Shown: positions 42,565 through 51,344 of the stretch, piece by piece
How the letters are laid out: each line of letters opens with the position of its first letter
How positions within the stretch are numbered: position 1 is the first letter of the stretch
Source of the DNA: Tateyamaria sp. Alg231-49
GTDB lineage: Bacteria; Pseudomonadota; Alphaproteobacteria; Rhodobacterales; Rhodobacteraceae
DNA: 64,000 nucleotides
NCBI RefSeq assembly: GCF_900143535.1
Contig: NZ_FRFA01000001.1
Location: forward strand, 398,386-462,385
Direction: 5' to 3'
Made by a program: the position numbers and the translations under genes
Notes under the pieces: model-generated
Told to the model about the DNA's origin: nothing
Database searches by the model: none
Seen by the model: the letters and a program-made list of their open reading frames with translations, nothing else

Positions 42565-44469
42565 ATGCGCCTCTCTTCGCTGCTCACTGTTGTCGGCACT
42601 TTTTTTGTCGCGGCACTTTTGTCGCTGATCGCGGCGAACATGTCGGTAAAACTGATCGAGGAAAGCTCGGAAATCGGCGTGCGCCAAGCATTGGACGAAC
42701 GCGAACTGACATGGGCCGAAGTTCAGGCGGACGGCTTGCAAGTCACGTTGGCCGGGATCGCGCCAACTGAGGCGGTGCGTTTTGCGGCACTGTCGGCCGC
42801 AGGCACGGTGGTCGATGCGGCCCGGGTGATCGACGATATGGAGGTTGAAGCCGCCGCAGCGATCGCCCCGCCCAGATTTTCCGCCGAAATTCTGCGCAAC
42901 GATGCAGGCCTGTCGATCATTGGGCTATTGCCGACCTCTACGGACCGCGAGGCCCTGTTGGGGCGCGTGCGCGGCATCAGCGCGCGCTTGCCAGTCACGG
43001 ATCTGCTTGAAACCGCTGATTATCCTGCCCCGCCGGGCTGGGAAGACGCTATTGGCTTTGCCCTGATCGCCATCGAACAACTGTCCCGGGCCAAGGTGTC
43101 GGTCGAAGCCGGACGTGTCAGCATCACCGCCATCACCGACAGTGCTCAGGAAAAAGCGCGCCTTGAGCGCAACCTGCAACGCGCGAGCCCGCCGGGCCTG
43201 CAATTGACGATGGACGTCGCTGCGCCGCGCCCCGTGATCACGCCCTTTACACTGCGGCTGGTAAAAGATGAGATCAGCACCCGCTTTGACGCCTGCTCGG
43301 CAGACACTGACACCACCCGCGAACGCATCATCGCCGCTGCCGAAGCCGCAGGGCTACAAGGCAGCGCAAAATGCACCGTAGGCATGGGTGTCCCCAGCAA
43401 GAACTGGGGGCGCGCCGTTGGGCAAGCGATATCCGCCCTGAACGAACTGGGCGCAGGCTCGGTCACTTTTTCCGATGCGGATGTGACCCTTGTGGCGGCT
43501 GAAGGCACGGCTCAGGGCGAATTTGATCGGGTGATTGGTGAGCTGGAAAACCGCCTGCCTGCCGTCTTTTCTCTGACAGCGATTCTGCCTGAGACAGTGG
43601 ATCCAAACCAAGGCCCACCCGAATTTGTCGCCACGCTCAGCCCTGAAGGCCTTGTGCAACTGCGCGGGCGGTTGTCGGATGAAAATCTGCGCAACGTCGC
43701 GGACAGCTATGCCAAAGCGGCCTTCGGCTCTGACAACGTCTATACTGCGACGCGTCTGGTCGACGATCTGCCCGCGTCATGGCCTGTGCGCGTCCTGACC
43801 GGGCTTGAGGCCCTTGCGCAACTGTCCAACGGAGCGGTGACCGTGACGCCCGAGACGCTGGTCGTGGCTGGAAACACCGGCAACCCCGAAGCGAGCACGA
43901 ACATTGCCTCTCTTTTGGCCTCAAAACTGGGGGATGCCACGACATTCGACATCCGCGTGGCTTACAAGGAAAAGCTGGATCCCGTGGCCGCAGTCCCCAC
44001 ACCAGATCAATGTGAGGCCGAGATTGCCGAAATTGTGGCGGTCTCCAAGATCACCTTCGAACCCGGCAACGCGACGATTGACGCCAGTGCTCTTGGCACG
44101 ATGGACGACATCGCCGAAATCCTGAAACTTTGCGGCAGCATCCCGCTGGAGATACAAGGGCACACAGACAGTCAGGGGCGCGAAGAGATGAACCTGAACC
44201 TCAGTCAGACTCGGGCGCAATCGGTTCTAAATGAGTTACGCGCGCGTCGGGTGTTGACGGCGTCGTTTGATGCCGTGGGCTACGGCGAAACTGTTCCTAT
44301 CGCCGACAATGACACCGAAGAGGGGCGCGAGGCCAACCGTCGCATAGAATTTAAACTGATCCGCCCAAAACCCAGCCTGCCTGAGGGTGAAACAACGCTG
44401 GAATCTGTGGCCAGTTCAGGCGATACAGAAGTCCCGAGTGAAGACGAGTCAGGACAGAGTGATGAGTAG
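42565..44469 (+). CDS. OmpA-family protein with N-terminal BON-like repeats
   Basis: A 634-residue envelope protein. An N-terminal hydrophobic helix (LLTVVGTFFVAALLSLIAA) is a signal-anchor. About 400 residues of tandem alpha/beta repeats follow that resemble BON-type domains (DGLQVTLAGIAPTEAVRFAA, DAGLSIIGLLPTSTDREALL, VTVTPETLVVAGNTGNPEAS). The C-terminal OmpA domain has FEPGNATIDASALGTMDDIA, the peptidoglycan contact site LEIQGHTDSQGREEMNLNLS and GYGETVPIADNDTEEGREAN. It probably links the membrane to peptidoglycan. The stop overlaps the next small gene. Confidence 0.88.
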   Translation: MRLSSLLTVVGTFFVAALLSLIAANMSVKLIEESSEIGVRQALDERELTWAEVQADGLQVTLAGIAPTEAVRFAALSAAGTVVDAARVIDDMEVEAAAAIAPPRFSAEILRNDAGLSIIGLLPTSTDREALLGRVRGISARLPVTDLLETADYPAPPGWEDAIGFALIAIEQLSRAKVSVEAGRVSITAITDSAQEKARLERNLQRASPPGLQLTMDVAAPRPVITPFTLRLVKDEISTRFDACSADTDTTRERIIAAAEAAGLQGSAKCTVGMGVPSKNWGRAVGQAISALNELGAGSVTFSDADVTLVAAEGTAQGEFDRVIGELENRLPAVFSLTAILPETVDPNQGPPEFVATLSPEGLVQLRGRLSDENLRNVADSYAKAAFGSDNVYTATRLVDDLPASWPVRVLTGLEALAQLSNGAVTVTPETLVVAGNTGNPEASTNIASLLASKLGDATTFDIRVAYKEKLDPVAAVPTPDQCEAEIAEIVAVSKITFEPGNATIDASALGTMDDIAEILKLCGSIPLEIQGHTDSQGREEMNLNLSQTRAQSVLNELRARRVLTASFDAVGYGETVPIADNDTEEGREANRRIEFKLIRPKPSLPEGETTLESVASSGDTEVPSEDESGQSDE

Positions 44470-44788
44470 AGCCGAGTTTGTCATTGCGACAGCCATCGTT
44501 CTGTTCGTGGCGTTTTGTCTGGGCTGGTTTGCCAACTGGCTGATCCACCGCTTTACCCGCGTTGCAGCAGGCGATGTGGCCGAACTGGATCGGATGAGCC
44601 AGGAGCTGCACGAAGCCGAAGAGACTCGCGATCAGGCGATCACCTACCTGCAACAACGCGAGGCGGAACTGACCAACCAACTTTCGCAGACAGAAGCCGA
44701 ATTGCGTGCCGCAATGGACGGATTGCGCGACGCGCGCCACGAAGCAGAAGAGCTGCGCGCCTGGATCGAACGACAACAAGCCAGCTGA
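44462..44788 (+). CDS. Small membrane-anchored coiled-coil protein
   Basis: A 108-residue protein with one N-terminal membrane helix (IATAIVLFVAFCLGWFANWL). A long charged helix then has heptad-like spacing (ELDRMSQELHEAEETRDQAI, TNQLSQTEAELRAAMDGL). This is the layout of a single-pass protein with a cytoplasmic coiled coil. The ATG lies inside the last codons of the OmpA-family gene (8-base overlap in another frame). The two are thus coupled and may act together in envelope organisation, which is inference. Confidence 0.82.
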   Translation: MSRAEFVIATAIVLFVAFCLGWFANWLIHRFTRVAAGDVAELDRMSQELHEAEETRDQAITYLQQREAELTNQLSQTEAELRAAMDGLRDARHEAEELRAWIERQQAS

Positions 44789-44845
44789 GGCGCAGGGATG
44801 AACAAAACGTCTGCCTAACAGGACAAACAGCACCCGCCCAATCAA

Positions 44846-44882
44846 CTTCTCTGATTTAAAAAATCCCGGGGGAGTCGCGCAG
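44846..44882 (-). repeat. Dispersed element of about 40 bases, copy 1
   Basis: Reading the minus strand, it begins CTGCGCGACTCCC and ends ATTTTTTAAATCAGAGAAG. A near match lies at 60717-60757. Both copies are in gaps between genes. Confidence 0.6.
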
Positions 44883-44883
44883 C

Positions 44884-44906
44884 GACGGGGGCAGAGCCCC
44901 CTCGTC
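44884..44906. terminator. GC-rich hairpin after the OmpA unit
   Basis: GGGGGC-AGA-GCCCCC, extended by GAC/GTC across a 2-base bulge. There is no T run on the plus strand, so it may only block or stabilise the 3' end. Confidence 0.45.
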
Positions 44907-44917
44907 CTGCTATCGAT

Positions 44918-44943
44918 AAAAAGGCGTCGCGCGCAGCGCGCCC
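44918..44943 (-). terminator. Rho-independent terminator of the uvrC-pgsA-moaDE unit
   Basis: On the minus strand a GC-rich stem (GGCG + CGC paired with GCG + CGCC, one bulged A, 5-base loop) is followed directly by TTTTTAT. It begins 12 bases after the moaE stop. Confidence 0.7.
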
Positions 44944-44954
44944 TTTAGATCACG

Positions 44955-45395
44955 CTACCACCGTTTCAGCGCGTCCTCGTCTGCATCTTTGGCAGCGACC
45001 CACTCGGCCCGTTGCGACGTCACTTCCCGTTTCCAGAACGGAGCACGTGATTTGAGATAGTCCATCAAGAATTCTGCCGCCTCGAACGCGTCTTTGCGGT
45101 GCGGTGCGGCGGTGGCGACCATCATGATCATCTCGTGTGGCGCCAACGCACCGTGGCGGTGAATGACCAGTGCATCCTCTAGCGCCCAGCGGGTCATGGC
45201 CTCCTGAGCGATGCCCGCAAGCGCGGCTTCCGTCATGCCAGGGTAGTGCTCGATCTCCATGGTCTCAAGCCCGCCTGCCACATCGCGCACAATGCCGGTG
45301 AAGGTCACGATAGCGCCGGATTCCGTGCATCCCTTAGCAAAAAGAGCCGCCTCAGCCCCCAGATCAAAGGGCGCCTCTTGCACAACGATACGCAC
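44955..45395 (-). CDS. moaE: Molybdopterin synthase catalytic subunit MoaE
   Basis: A 146-residue MoaE. It receives sulfur from MoaD and converts cyclic pyranopterin to molybdopterin. Visible parts are GAIVTFTGIVRDVAGG, MEIEHYPGMTEAALAGIAQE, VIHRHGALAPHE and the catalytic Lys in LKSRAPFWKRE. The start is GTG at 45395, six bases after moaD. It is the last gene before a strong terminator. Confidence 0.95.
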   Translation of the reverse strand: MRIVVQEAPFDLGAEAALFAKGCTESGAIVTFTGIVRDVAGGLETMEIEHYPGMTEAALAGIAQEAMTRWALEDALVIHRHGALAPHEMIMMVATAAPHRKDAFEAAEFLMDYLKSRAPFWKREVTSQRAEWVAAKDADEDALKRW

Positions 45396-45401
45396 GCGTC
45401 T

Positions 45402-45647
45402 CTATCCCCCAGTCATGGGCGGAAAGAATGCGACTTCGCGCACACCATCCAGCGAGGCGTCAAATTCGGTCAGCTGCTGATCCACCGCGACGCGCAAGGC
45501 TGAAACGTCAGCGAAAGCAGCGGCATAGCGGTCTTCGCGGGCCCGCAGTTCCTTTACCAGCTCCATCACTGTAGCCGCTTCACTGTGCACCGTTTCGCGT
45601 GGCAGACCGATGCGCTCGCGCACCCAGGCAAAATAGAGGACATCCAT
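45402..45647 (-). CDS. moaD: Molybdopterin synthase sulfur carrier subunit MoaD
   Basis: An 81-residue ubiquitin-like protein beginning MDVLYFAWVRERIG. It ends EVAFFPPMTGG, with the C-terminal Gly-Gly that is adenylylated and thiocarboxylated. It is the sulfur donor to MoaE. I took ATG 45647, five bases after the pgsA stop. The longer open frame upstream lies inside pgsA. Confidence 0.95.
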   Translation of the reverse strand: MDVLYFAWVRERIGLPRETVHSEAATVMELVKELRAREDRYAAAFADVSALRVAVDQQLTEFDASLDGVREVAFFPPMTGG

Positions 45648-45652
45648 CGCAC

Positions 45653-46312
45653 TTATCCTTTCAGGTATGGCGTCGCTTTGCGGAAATAGTCCCAGCCGGT
45701 GATCAGGGTCAGAAGGGCCGCAATCCACAAGAGCCACAAACCAACGCGTCCAGCCCATTGCGCACCCGCCAGCTTCCAGCCCAGACCCTGCAGATCAGGC
45801 TCATCCCCATTCAGGATGGCCGACACCATTGTCTCGTCCATGCCCCATATGGACATGCCAAAGTAATGTTCGAAAACCCCTTGAGAGAACAATACTGCGA
45901 TGGCGACCATCTGCAGCGTCGTCTTCCACTTTGCCAGTTGGGTCACCTTCAGAGTGCCCGCCGTATCACCCAGGAACTCGCGCAGGCCTGACACGAACAC
46001 CTCGCGAAACAGGATCATTGTGGCCGGCAGGACCAGCCACGGGGACCATGAGGAAAAGGCCACGATCACCATCAGCGCGATGACCACCATTGCCTTGTCC
46101 GCGATCGGATCCAGCATCGTGCCCAGCCGTGTCTGCTGGCCCCAGGCCCGCGCCAGATAGCCGTCAAACCAATCTGTAATGGCCGCCCCCACAAATAGGA
46201 TCACAGCAAAAATATCCGCGTAGGGCCGTGTGAAATAAAGGAACATCACGGCCACAAGTGGCGCTGCAAGCAAGCGTAATACGGTGAGGATATTTGGAAT
46301 GGTCCACGTCAT
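45653..46312 (-). CDS. pgsA: CDP-diacylglycerol-glycerol-3-phosphate 3-phosphatidyltransferase
   Basis: A 219-residue membrane enzyme that makes phosphatidylglycerol phosphate. The CDP-alcohol phosphatidyltransferase motif DxxDGxxARx8GxxxDxxxD is seen in TDWFDGYLARAWGQQ followed by LGTMLDPIADK. It has several membrane helices. The N-terminus MTWTIPNILTVLRLLAAP is typical. I chose ATG 46312 over TTG 46318. uvrC lies 70 bases upstream and moaD starts five bases downstream, the common alphaproteobacterial order uvrC-pgsA-moaD-moaE. Confidence 0.95.
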   Translation of the reverse strand: MTWTIPNILTVLRLLAAPLVAVMFLYFTRPYADIFAVILFVGAAITDWFDGYLARAWGQQTRLGTMLDPIADKAMVVIALMVIVAFSSWSPWLVLPATMILFREVFVSGLREFLGDTAGTLKVTQLAKWKTTLQMVAIAVLFSQGVFEHYFGMSIWGMDETMVSAILNGDEPDLQGLGWKLAGAQWAGRVGLWLLWIAALLTLITGWDYFRKATPYLKG

Positions 46313-46382
46313 AGCCAATCTCTATCGCGTTCCGCAAAGCGCAGGAAGGGGGCGCAGACATACAAGCGCCTTACGCGCGGGT

Positions 46383-48281
46383 TCAGGTGTCATGGAAAAA
46401 ATCATAGACCTTCTGCGCCAGCCCCTCTGACACCCCCTCAACCGCCTTGAGATCAGCCAAATTTGCGCGCCCAACCGCCTTGGCGGACCCGAAATGCGCA
46501 AGCAGAGCGCGTTTTCGCGCAGCACCGACGCCCGGAATGTCATCCAGCGGGTTCTTCATGTTGGACTTGGCGCGTTTGGCCCGGTGTGTGCCGATGGCAA
46601 AGCGGTGCGCCTCATCCCGCATCCGCTGTACGAAATAAAGCACCGGATCGTTGTGTCGCAGCGCAAAAGGGCGTTTGCCTGTACGGTAAAATTCTTCTTT
46701 GCCAGCGTCTCTATCCACGCCTTTGGCGACGCCGACCATCGGGATGTCTTCCACACCGTGCTCGGCCATGATCTCGCGCACCGCACTCACCTGCCCGGCC
46801 CCGCCGTCAATCAGCAACAGGTCAGGCCACATACCTTTTTCGCGGTCCGGGTCCTCGTTCAGCAAGCGTTTGAAGCGACGGTGCAGCACCTCTTTCATCA
46901 TGCCAAAGTCATCACCGGGCGTCAGATCGTCGCCCTTGATGTTGAACTTGCGGTAGCTGTTTTTCATGAATCCTTCGGGGCCAGCCACGATCATCGCGCC
47001 CACTGCGTTGGTGCCCTGAATGTGAGAGTTGTCATAGACCTCAATCCGCTCGGGCGGTGCCGACAGATCAAACGCGTCTGCCAACCCCTTGAGCAGCTTC
47101 GTCTGTGTCGCGCTTTCGGCCATTTTGCGGGCAAGACTTTCGCGGGCGTTGCGCAGGGCGCTGTCCACCAGTTCCAGCTTTTCACCGCGTTTCGGCACGA
47201 GCAATTCCACCTTGCGACCCAGCTTGCCACTGAGCGCCTCGGCCATCAGATCAGGGTTCTCAATCTCATTGGACAGGATCAACTGTCGGGGCGGTTCCTT
47301 GGTGTCATAGAACTGGCCCAGAAACGCCTCGAGCACCTCGGCGTCGTCCACATCTGCACCCACACGGGGGTAAAAGTCGCGGTTGCCCCAGTTCTGGCCC
47401 GCCCGGATGAAAAACACCTGCACGCAGGCCTGTCCTTGTTCCAGATGCAGAGCGACAATGTCCGCTTCTTCCACATTGCGGGGATTGATCCCCTGAGCCG
47501 ACTGAACCTGCGTCATTGCGCGGATACGGTCGCGCAGGGCAGCCGCGCGTTCGAACTCCATCTCTTCGGAGGCCTTTTGCATTTGCCCGGCCAGCTCTGC
47601 CTGAATGTCCGTGCTGCGGCCTGACAAAAAGCGTTCTGCGTCCTTGACCGTCTTGGCATAGTCTTCTTCAGAGATCAGCCCAACACATGGCCCCGAACAC
47701 CGCTTGATCTGATATTGCAGGCAGGGCCGCGTGCGGGTCGAAAACATCGAATCCGAACAATTGCGCAGCAGGAACACGCGCTGCAACTGGTTTAGCGTCC
47801 GGTTGACTGCACCTGCACTGGCGAAGGGGCCGTAATATGCACCCTTTTCCTTTTTCGCGCCGCGATGCTTTTTGATCATGGCAAAGGGGTGATCGCCGGT
47901 GACCAGAATGTTGGGAAAGCTTTTGTCGTCACGCAGCAGCACGTTGAACTTGGGCTTGAGCTGCTTGATCAGGTTTTGTTCAAGCAGCAACGCCTCGGTC
48001 TCTGTCCGTGTGGTCAGGAACATCATCGAGGCGGTCATGGAAATCATGCGAGCGATGCGGGGGCTATGCCCTGCGGGTCGCGCGTAGTTGGACACCCGCG
48101 CCCGAAGATTGCGCGCCTTGCCAACGTACAAGACCCTGCTTTCCCGGTCGAGCATGCGATACACGCCGGGCGAAGAGTCGAGAGTTTTGAGATAGCCTTG
48201 CACAACGCCGTGGCCCACTGGCGCGGGCGGCTCTCGTTGGGGCTGTGAGGTTTCGGGCGTCGGGTCCATTCGATTCGGCAT
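46383..48281 (-). CDS. uvrC: Excinuclease ABC subunit C
   Basis: About 632 residues, the dual-incision nuclease of nucleotide excision repair. The N-terminal GIY-YIG domain ([20 protein letters not shown]) makes the 3' cut. Four cysteines in LRNCSDSMF and [14 protein letters not shown] match the iron-sulfur ligands. A UVR helix pair ([17 protein letters not shown]) binds UvrB. The RNase H-like domain with [19 protein letters not shown] makes the 5' cut, and a double helix-hairpin-helix ends the protein. The start is uncertain: TTG 48290, ATG 48281 and ATG 48269 are all possible. Confidence 0.95.
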   Translation of the reverse strand: MPNRMDPTPETSQPQREPPAPVGHGVVQGYLKTLDSSPGVYRMLDRESRVLYVGKARNLRARVSNYARPAGHSPRIARMISMTASMMFLTTRTETEALLLEQNLIKQLKPKFNVLLRDDKSFPNILVTGDHPFAMIKKHRGAKKEKGAYYGPFASAGAVNRTLNQLQRVFLLRNCSDSMFSTRTRPCLQYQIKRCSGPCVGLISEEDYAKTVKDAERFLSGRSTDIQAELAGQMQKASEEMEFERAAALRDRIRAMTQVQSAQGINPRNVEEADIVALHLEQGQACVQVFFIRAGQNWGNRDFYPRVGADVDDAEVLEAFLGQFYDTKEPPRQLILSNEIENPDLMAEALSGKLGRKVELLVPKRGEKLELVDSALRNARESLARKMAESATQTKLLKGLADAFDLSAPPERIEVYDNSHIQGTNAVGAMIVAGPEGFMKNSYRKFNIKGDDLTPGDDFGMMKEVLHRRFKRLLNEDPDREKGMWPDLLLIDGGAGQVSAVREIMAEHGVEDIPMVGVAKGVDRDAGKEEFYRTGKRPFALRHNDPVLYFVQRMRDEAHRFAIGTHRAKRAKSNMKNPLDDIPGVGAARKRALLAHFGSAKAVGRANLADLKAVEGVSEGLAQKVYDFFHDT

Positions 48282-48332
48282 TCGCTGCAATGATTGACGT
48301 GCGGTTTCAAGCTATCTTGCATCCACGGATAC

Positions 48333-48341
48333 TGTGGATAA
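48333..48341 (-). promoter_or_regulatory. Perfect DnaA box upstream of uvrC
   Basis: The minus strand reads TTATCCACA, the consensus DnaA box, about 52 bases before the uvrC start. It lies in an AT-rich 264-base gap (48282-48545). ATCCAC/GTGGAT forms an inverted repeat overlapping it. The gap also has a TGCCTA-TTTTT-TAGGCA hairpin at 48403-48419. No gene is seen in the gap. Confidence 0.55.
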
Positions 48342-48545
48342 GTCTGGAGATAAGTTCTGAGCCTTTGCAATTTTTCGTTGTTTTTTGGGCGCTTCTCCGA
48401 TCTGCCTATTTTTTAGGCAATAAAATAAGCTATTGATTTTACTGCGTTAAATTTTGATGATCTGTCAAGTGTTTGAACTTAAAGACATTTTTGTAACGCT
48501 TTTGTAACGAAGATTACGTCGGTGCAAAACTTGACTGGAGGTCAC

Positions 48546-49322
48546 CTATTCCACCCCTACAACGTCCGGCGTTTCCCACGCCAGATGCTGCCCGCCATCC
48601 ACGCACAAAAGCTGCCCGGTGATCCCCGGCGCATCGAGGAAATAGCCAAGTGCTGCGACGATATCGGCGGGGTTCGATCCCCGCTCCAGCACGGTCGCGG
48701 CGCGTTGGGCGGCGAAATGTTCCGCGCTTTGCCGCCCCCCTTGCAGGGTGGGCCCGGGACCAATCGCGTTGACGCGGATAACTGGGGCCAACGCACGCGC
48801 GCTTGTTTGGGTCAATGCCCACAATCCCATTTTGGCCAACGTGTAGGTCATGAATTCGGGCGTGAGTTTACGCACCCGTTGATCGACCATGTTAAGGATC
48901 AGTCCGGCGGCGACGGGTTCGCCCATATCATCGCGGCTTGGCTGCAACCCTTGGGCGGCCATGGCTTGGGTCAGCACAAAAGGCGCGCGCAGGTTGCTGT
49001 CCATGTGGCGATCCCACGTTGCTCGCGTTGCGGTTTCGACTGTGTCGTATTCAAAGATTGAGGCATTGTTAACGAGGCACGTGATTGGCCCGCCAAGGGC
49101 GTCTACGGCGCGCCCAAATAGGCCTTGGGTTGCGCCCTCGTCTAGCAGATCGGCCTGCAATGCAACGCCGCGCTGTCCCTTGGCCTCGATCTGCGCGACG
49201 GTTTCAAGCGCCCCTTTGTCCGAACTGGCGTAATGCACGGCCACATCATAGCCGCGCCCCGCAAGATAAACCGCCATGGCCTGCCCCAATCGGTGCCCGG
49301 CCCCTGTCACAAGTGCGCGCAT
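48546..49322 (-). CDS. SDR-family oxidoreductase, pteridine-reductase-like
   Basis: A 258-residue short-chain dehydrogenase. The NADPH loop is TGAGHRLGQAMAVYLAGRG. This TGAxxRxG form is typical of pteridine reductases and FolM rather than the usual TGxxxGxG. NNAS follows, and the catalytic pair is YTLAK. Pterin reduction is a reasonable guess from the loop, but the substrate is not proven. It is on the same strand as the CaCA exchanger, 25 bases after that gene. Confidence 0.85.
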   Translation of the reverse strand: MRALVTGAGHRLGQAMAVYLAGRGYDVAVHYASSDKGALETVAQIEAKGQRGVALQADLLDEGATQGLFGRAVDALGGPITCLVNNASIFEYDTVETATRATWDRHMDSNLRAPFVLTQAMAAQGLQPSRDDMGEPVAAGLILNMVDQRVRKLTPEFMTYTLAKMGLWALTQTSARALAPVIRVNAIGPGPTLQGGRQSAEHFAAQRAATVLERGSNPADIVAALGYFLDAPGITGQLLCVDGGQHLAWETPDVVGVE

Positions 49323-49347
49323 GCTCGCACCCTCCCCTGCTTTGATC

Positions 49348-50310
49348 TCAGATTAGTACAATGAGCAGATAGGTCACATAAAGGGCTGACAATACCACCC
49401 CCCACGTCCGTGTGATATCGCGCCTCATGTAAACAAATGGCACCAGCAGGATAGAAGCACCCAGCATCACCCACAAATCAAAGGTAAGGAACGCGCGATC
49501 AACCGGGATTGGACCCACCAACGACGCAATGCCGATGATGGCCAATAGGTTAAACATGTTAGACCCGATCACGTTGCCCAGCGCCACATCCGCCTGACGA
49601 CGAAGCGCCGCCATTACAGTAGTGGCGAGTTCCGGCAGAGACGTACCAACAGCTACCAACGTAAGACCAATGACCGTATCACTGACCCCGTAAGTCTTGG
49701 CGATGATACTGGCGTTTTCGACCAGTAGGCTTGCGCCCAATGGAAGGCCGATCAGGCCAAGGACCAAAAAGACGGCGATGCGCCAGCCGGGCAAGTCGGG
49801 GTCAACGCCCTCGATTTCTTCTTCGTCCGCTGTACCAGCGGCACAGGCCGATCGGTGCCCCATCGCCTCTTTGGCCTGATCAAACAGAACAAAAGCGAGG
49901 GCCGCGAGCAACACAATCGCCGAGATCCAGTCGAACACTTCGCGAAAGGCAAGGGCAATAAACAGGACCGAGGCCGCGATCATGTAGTTATAGGTCTTGC
50001 GCGTCTCGCATTCGGACGTGTGCATGGTCGCCAGTAAGGCCGGAATACCGAGCACCAACAGTATATTGGCGGTATTTGATCCGACAACATTACCCATGGC
50101 GATGCCGGGGGCATCGTCCAGTATCGCTTCGATTGCGATAAGCAGTTCGGGGGCTGACGTGCCAAAGGCCACAATGGTCAGACTCACGATCAACGCGGGA
50201 ACGCCAAGGCGCAGGGACAAGTTCACCGCCCCTTTGACCAACGAGTCCCCGGCCAGCAGCAGGATCAACAGACCCAACCCGCTTAACAGCCAAGGAAGCA
50301 TTTCATGCAT
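49348..50310 (-). CDS. Calcium/sodium antiporter (CaCA family, YrbG-like)
   Basis: A 320-residue inner-membrane exchanger with ten predicted helices. The two alpha repeats that line the ion pathway are VAFGTSAPELLIAI with GNVVGSNTANILLVLG, and VAVGTSLPELATTVMAA with GNVIGSNMFNLLAIIG. An acidic cytoplasmic loop (DEEEIEGVDPDLPG) separates the halves. It probably exchanges Ca2+ for Na+. Its ATG shares one base with the stop of the 54-residue gene upstream (TGATG), so the two are coupled. Confidence 0.92.
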   Translation of the reverse strand: MHEMLPWLLSGLGLLILLLAGDSLVKGAVNLSLRLGVPALIVSLTIVAFGTSAPELLIAIEAILDDAPGIAMGNVVGSNTANILLVLGIPALLATMHTSECETRKTYNYMIAASVLFIALAFREVFDWISAIVLLAALAFVLFDQAKEAMGHRSACAAGTADEEEIEGVDPDLPGWRIAVFLVLGLIGLPLGASLLVENASIIAKTYGVSDTVIGLTLVAVGTSLPELATTVMAALRRQADVALGNVIGSNMFNLLAIIGIASLVGPIPVDRAFLTFDLWVMLGASILLVPFVYMRRDITRTWGVVLSALYVTYLLIVLI

Positions 50311-50474
50311 CAGGATTTACCCCGACCGCAGGCACACGGGCCTTTGCCAATACGGTAACGTCCGCACTCACACTTGGCCTTGGTCAGACGTTTTCCCCCG
50401 AGCCAATGTAATTTCCCGAACATGGCCAGAACACCCATGAAGACCAGAAACAGTATCACGATCTTCGAGAGCAT
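50310..50474 (-). CDS. 54-residue membrane protein with paired CxC motifs
   Basis: A short protein with one N-terminal membrane helix (MLSKIVILFLVFMGVLAMFG). A basic segment and a Cys-rich tail follow, CECGRYRIGKGPCACGRGK. Two CxC pairs nine residues apart could bind zinc or another metal. It starts three bases after the S49 protease stop, and its stop overlaps the CaCA start. I recall small proteins of this kind in related genomes, but no function is known. Confidence 0.75.
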   Translation of the reverse strand: MLSKIVILFLVFMGVLAMFGKLHWLGGKRLTKAKCECGRYRIGKGPCACGRGKS

Positions 50475-50477
50475 AAA

Positions 50478-51275
50478 TTACAGTCCAAACTGGGCGAAGG
50501 CTGCCCGTTCTTCGACCGAAGCAATGGCATCGTCAACCATTTGGGTTCCGAAGCGCGCCAGAAACGGTTTGCGCACGCCATAGCGGCGGAATTGAACTTT
50601 TTCACCGAACCGCTCTTTGAGGAAAGGTTTGATGTGGCCGATTCCGTCGATCAGGCCCAAGGCATGTGCCTTTTTGGCAAGCCACACTTCGCCTGTAAAC
50701 AACTCGGTCTCGCTGTCCAATTTGCCTGCACGTCGCGCGGTCACATGATCGATGAAATTTGCGTGGATGTCGTTCAGCAAGCCCTTGAGGCGCTCAACAT
50801 CTTCCGGGTTTTCAGGGCGAAACGGGTCCAGCATGGATTTGGATTTTCCCGCCGTGTAAACGCGTCGTTCAACCCCTTGCCGGGCAAGCAATTCATGCGC
50901 GCCAAAGCCCGCAGAAATCACCCCGATGGAGCCAACGACCGAACTTTCGTCGGCATAGATTTCGTCGGCCGCTGCCGCCAGCCAGTATCCACCAGAGGCA
51001 GCCACATCTTCGACGAATGCGATCACGGGAATCTCTTTTTCCTCAGCAAGTCGCCGAATGCGCGCACCGATCAACGAAGATTGCACCGGGCTGCCTCCGG
51101 GCGAGTTCACCTCAAGAGCGACCGCGGCCGGTTTACCTTTTGAGAACGCTTTTTCAATGATGGGGCCAAGGCTTGCATCATTGAGCGTACCACGCCCCCC
51201 ACCGGCAATGACGCCCTGAAGCCGGATCACAGCCACTGTGGGGTTGGATTTCATGAAGGGGATAAATCGTTTCAT
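50478..51275 (-). CDS. S49-family signal peptide peptidase-like serine protease
   Basis: A 265-residue S49 (SppA/SohB) peptidase of the half-length form. The nucleophile Ser is in DVAASGGYWLAAAADEI, followed by VVGSIGVISAGFG. The general-base Lys lies in AGKSKSMLDPF. Upstream is ALEVNSPGGSPVQSS. No strong N-terminal membrane helix is seen, unlike typical SppA, so it may be cytoplasmic or peripherally attached. I chose ATG 51275 (MKRFIPFM), which is family-like. Confidence 0.9.
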   Translation of the reverse strand: MKRFIPFMKSNPTVAVIRLQGVIAGGGRGTLNDASLGPIIEKAFSKGKPAAVALEVNSPGGSPVQSSLIGARIRRLAEEKEIPVIAFVEDVAASGGYWLAAAADEIYADESSVVGSIGVISAGFGAHELLARQGVERRVYTAGKSKSMLDPFRPENPEDVERLKGLLNDIHANFIDHVTARRAGKLDSETELFTGEVWLAKKAHALGLIDGIGHIKPFLKERFGEKVQFRRYGVRKPFLARFGTQMVDDAIASVEERAAFAQFGL

Positions 51276-51344
51276 CTTGCCCCATGTAGAATGCTGTATT
51301 GGTGCAAACAAGGTCGCAGAGCAAACGAGTTGCCCACCGCGCCC

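Noticed and set aside
48436..48468. Promoter for uvrC, TTGACA and TAAAAT on the minus strand
   Set aside because: The spacer is 21 bases, too long for a normal sigma70 promoter; only the -35-like element is good.
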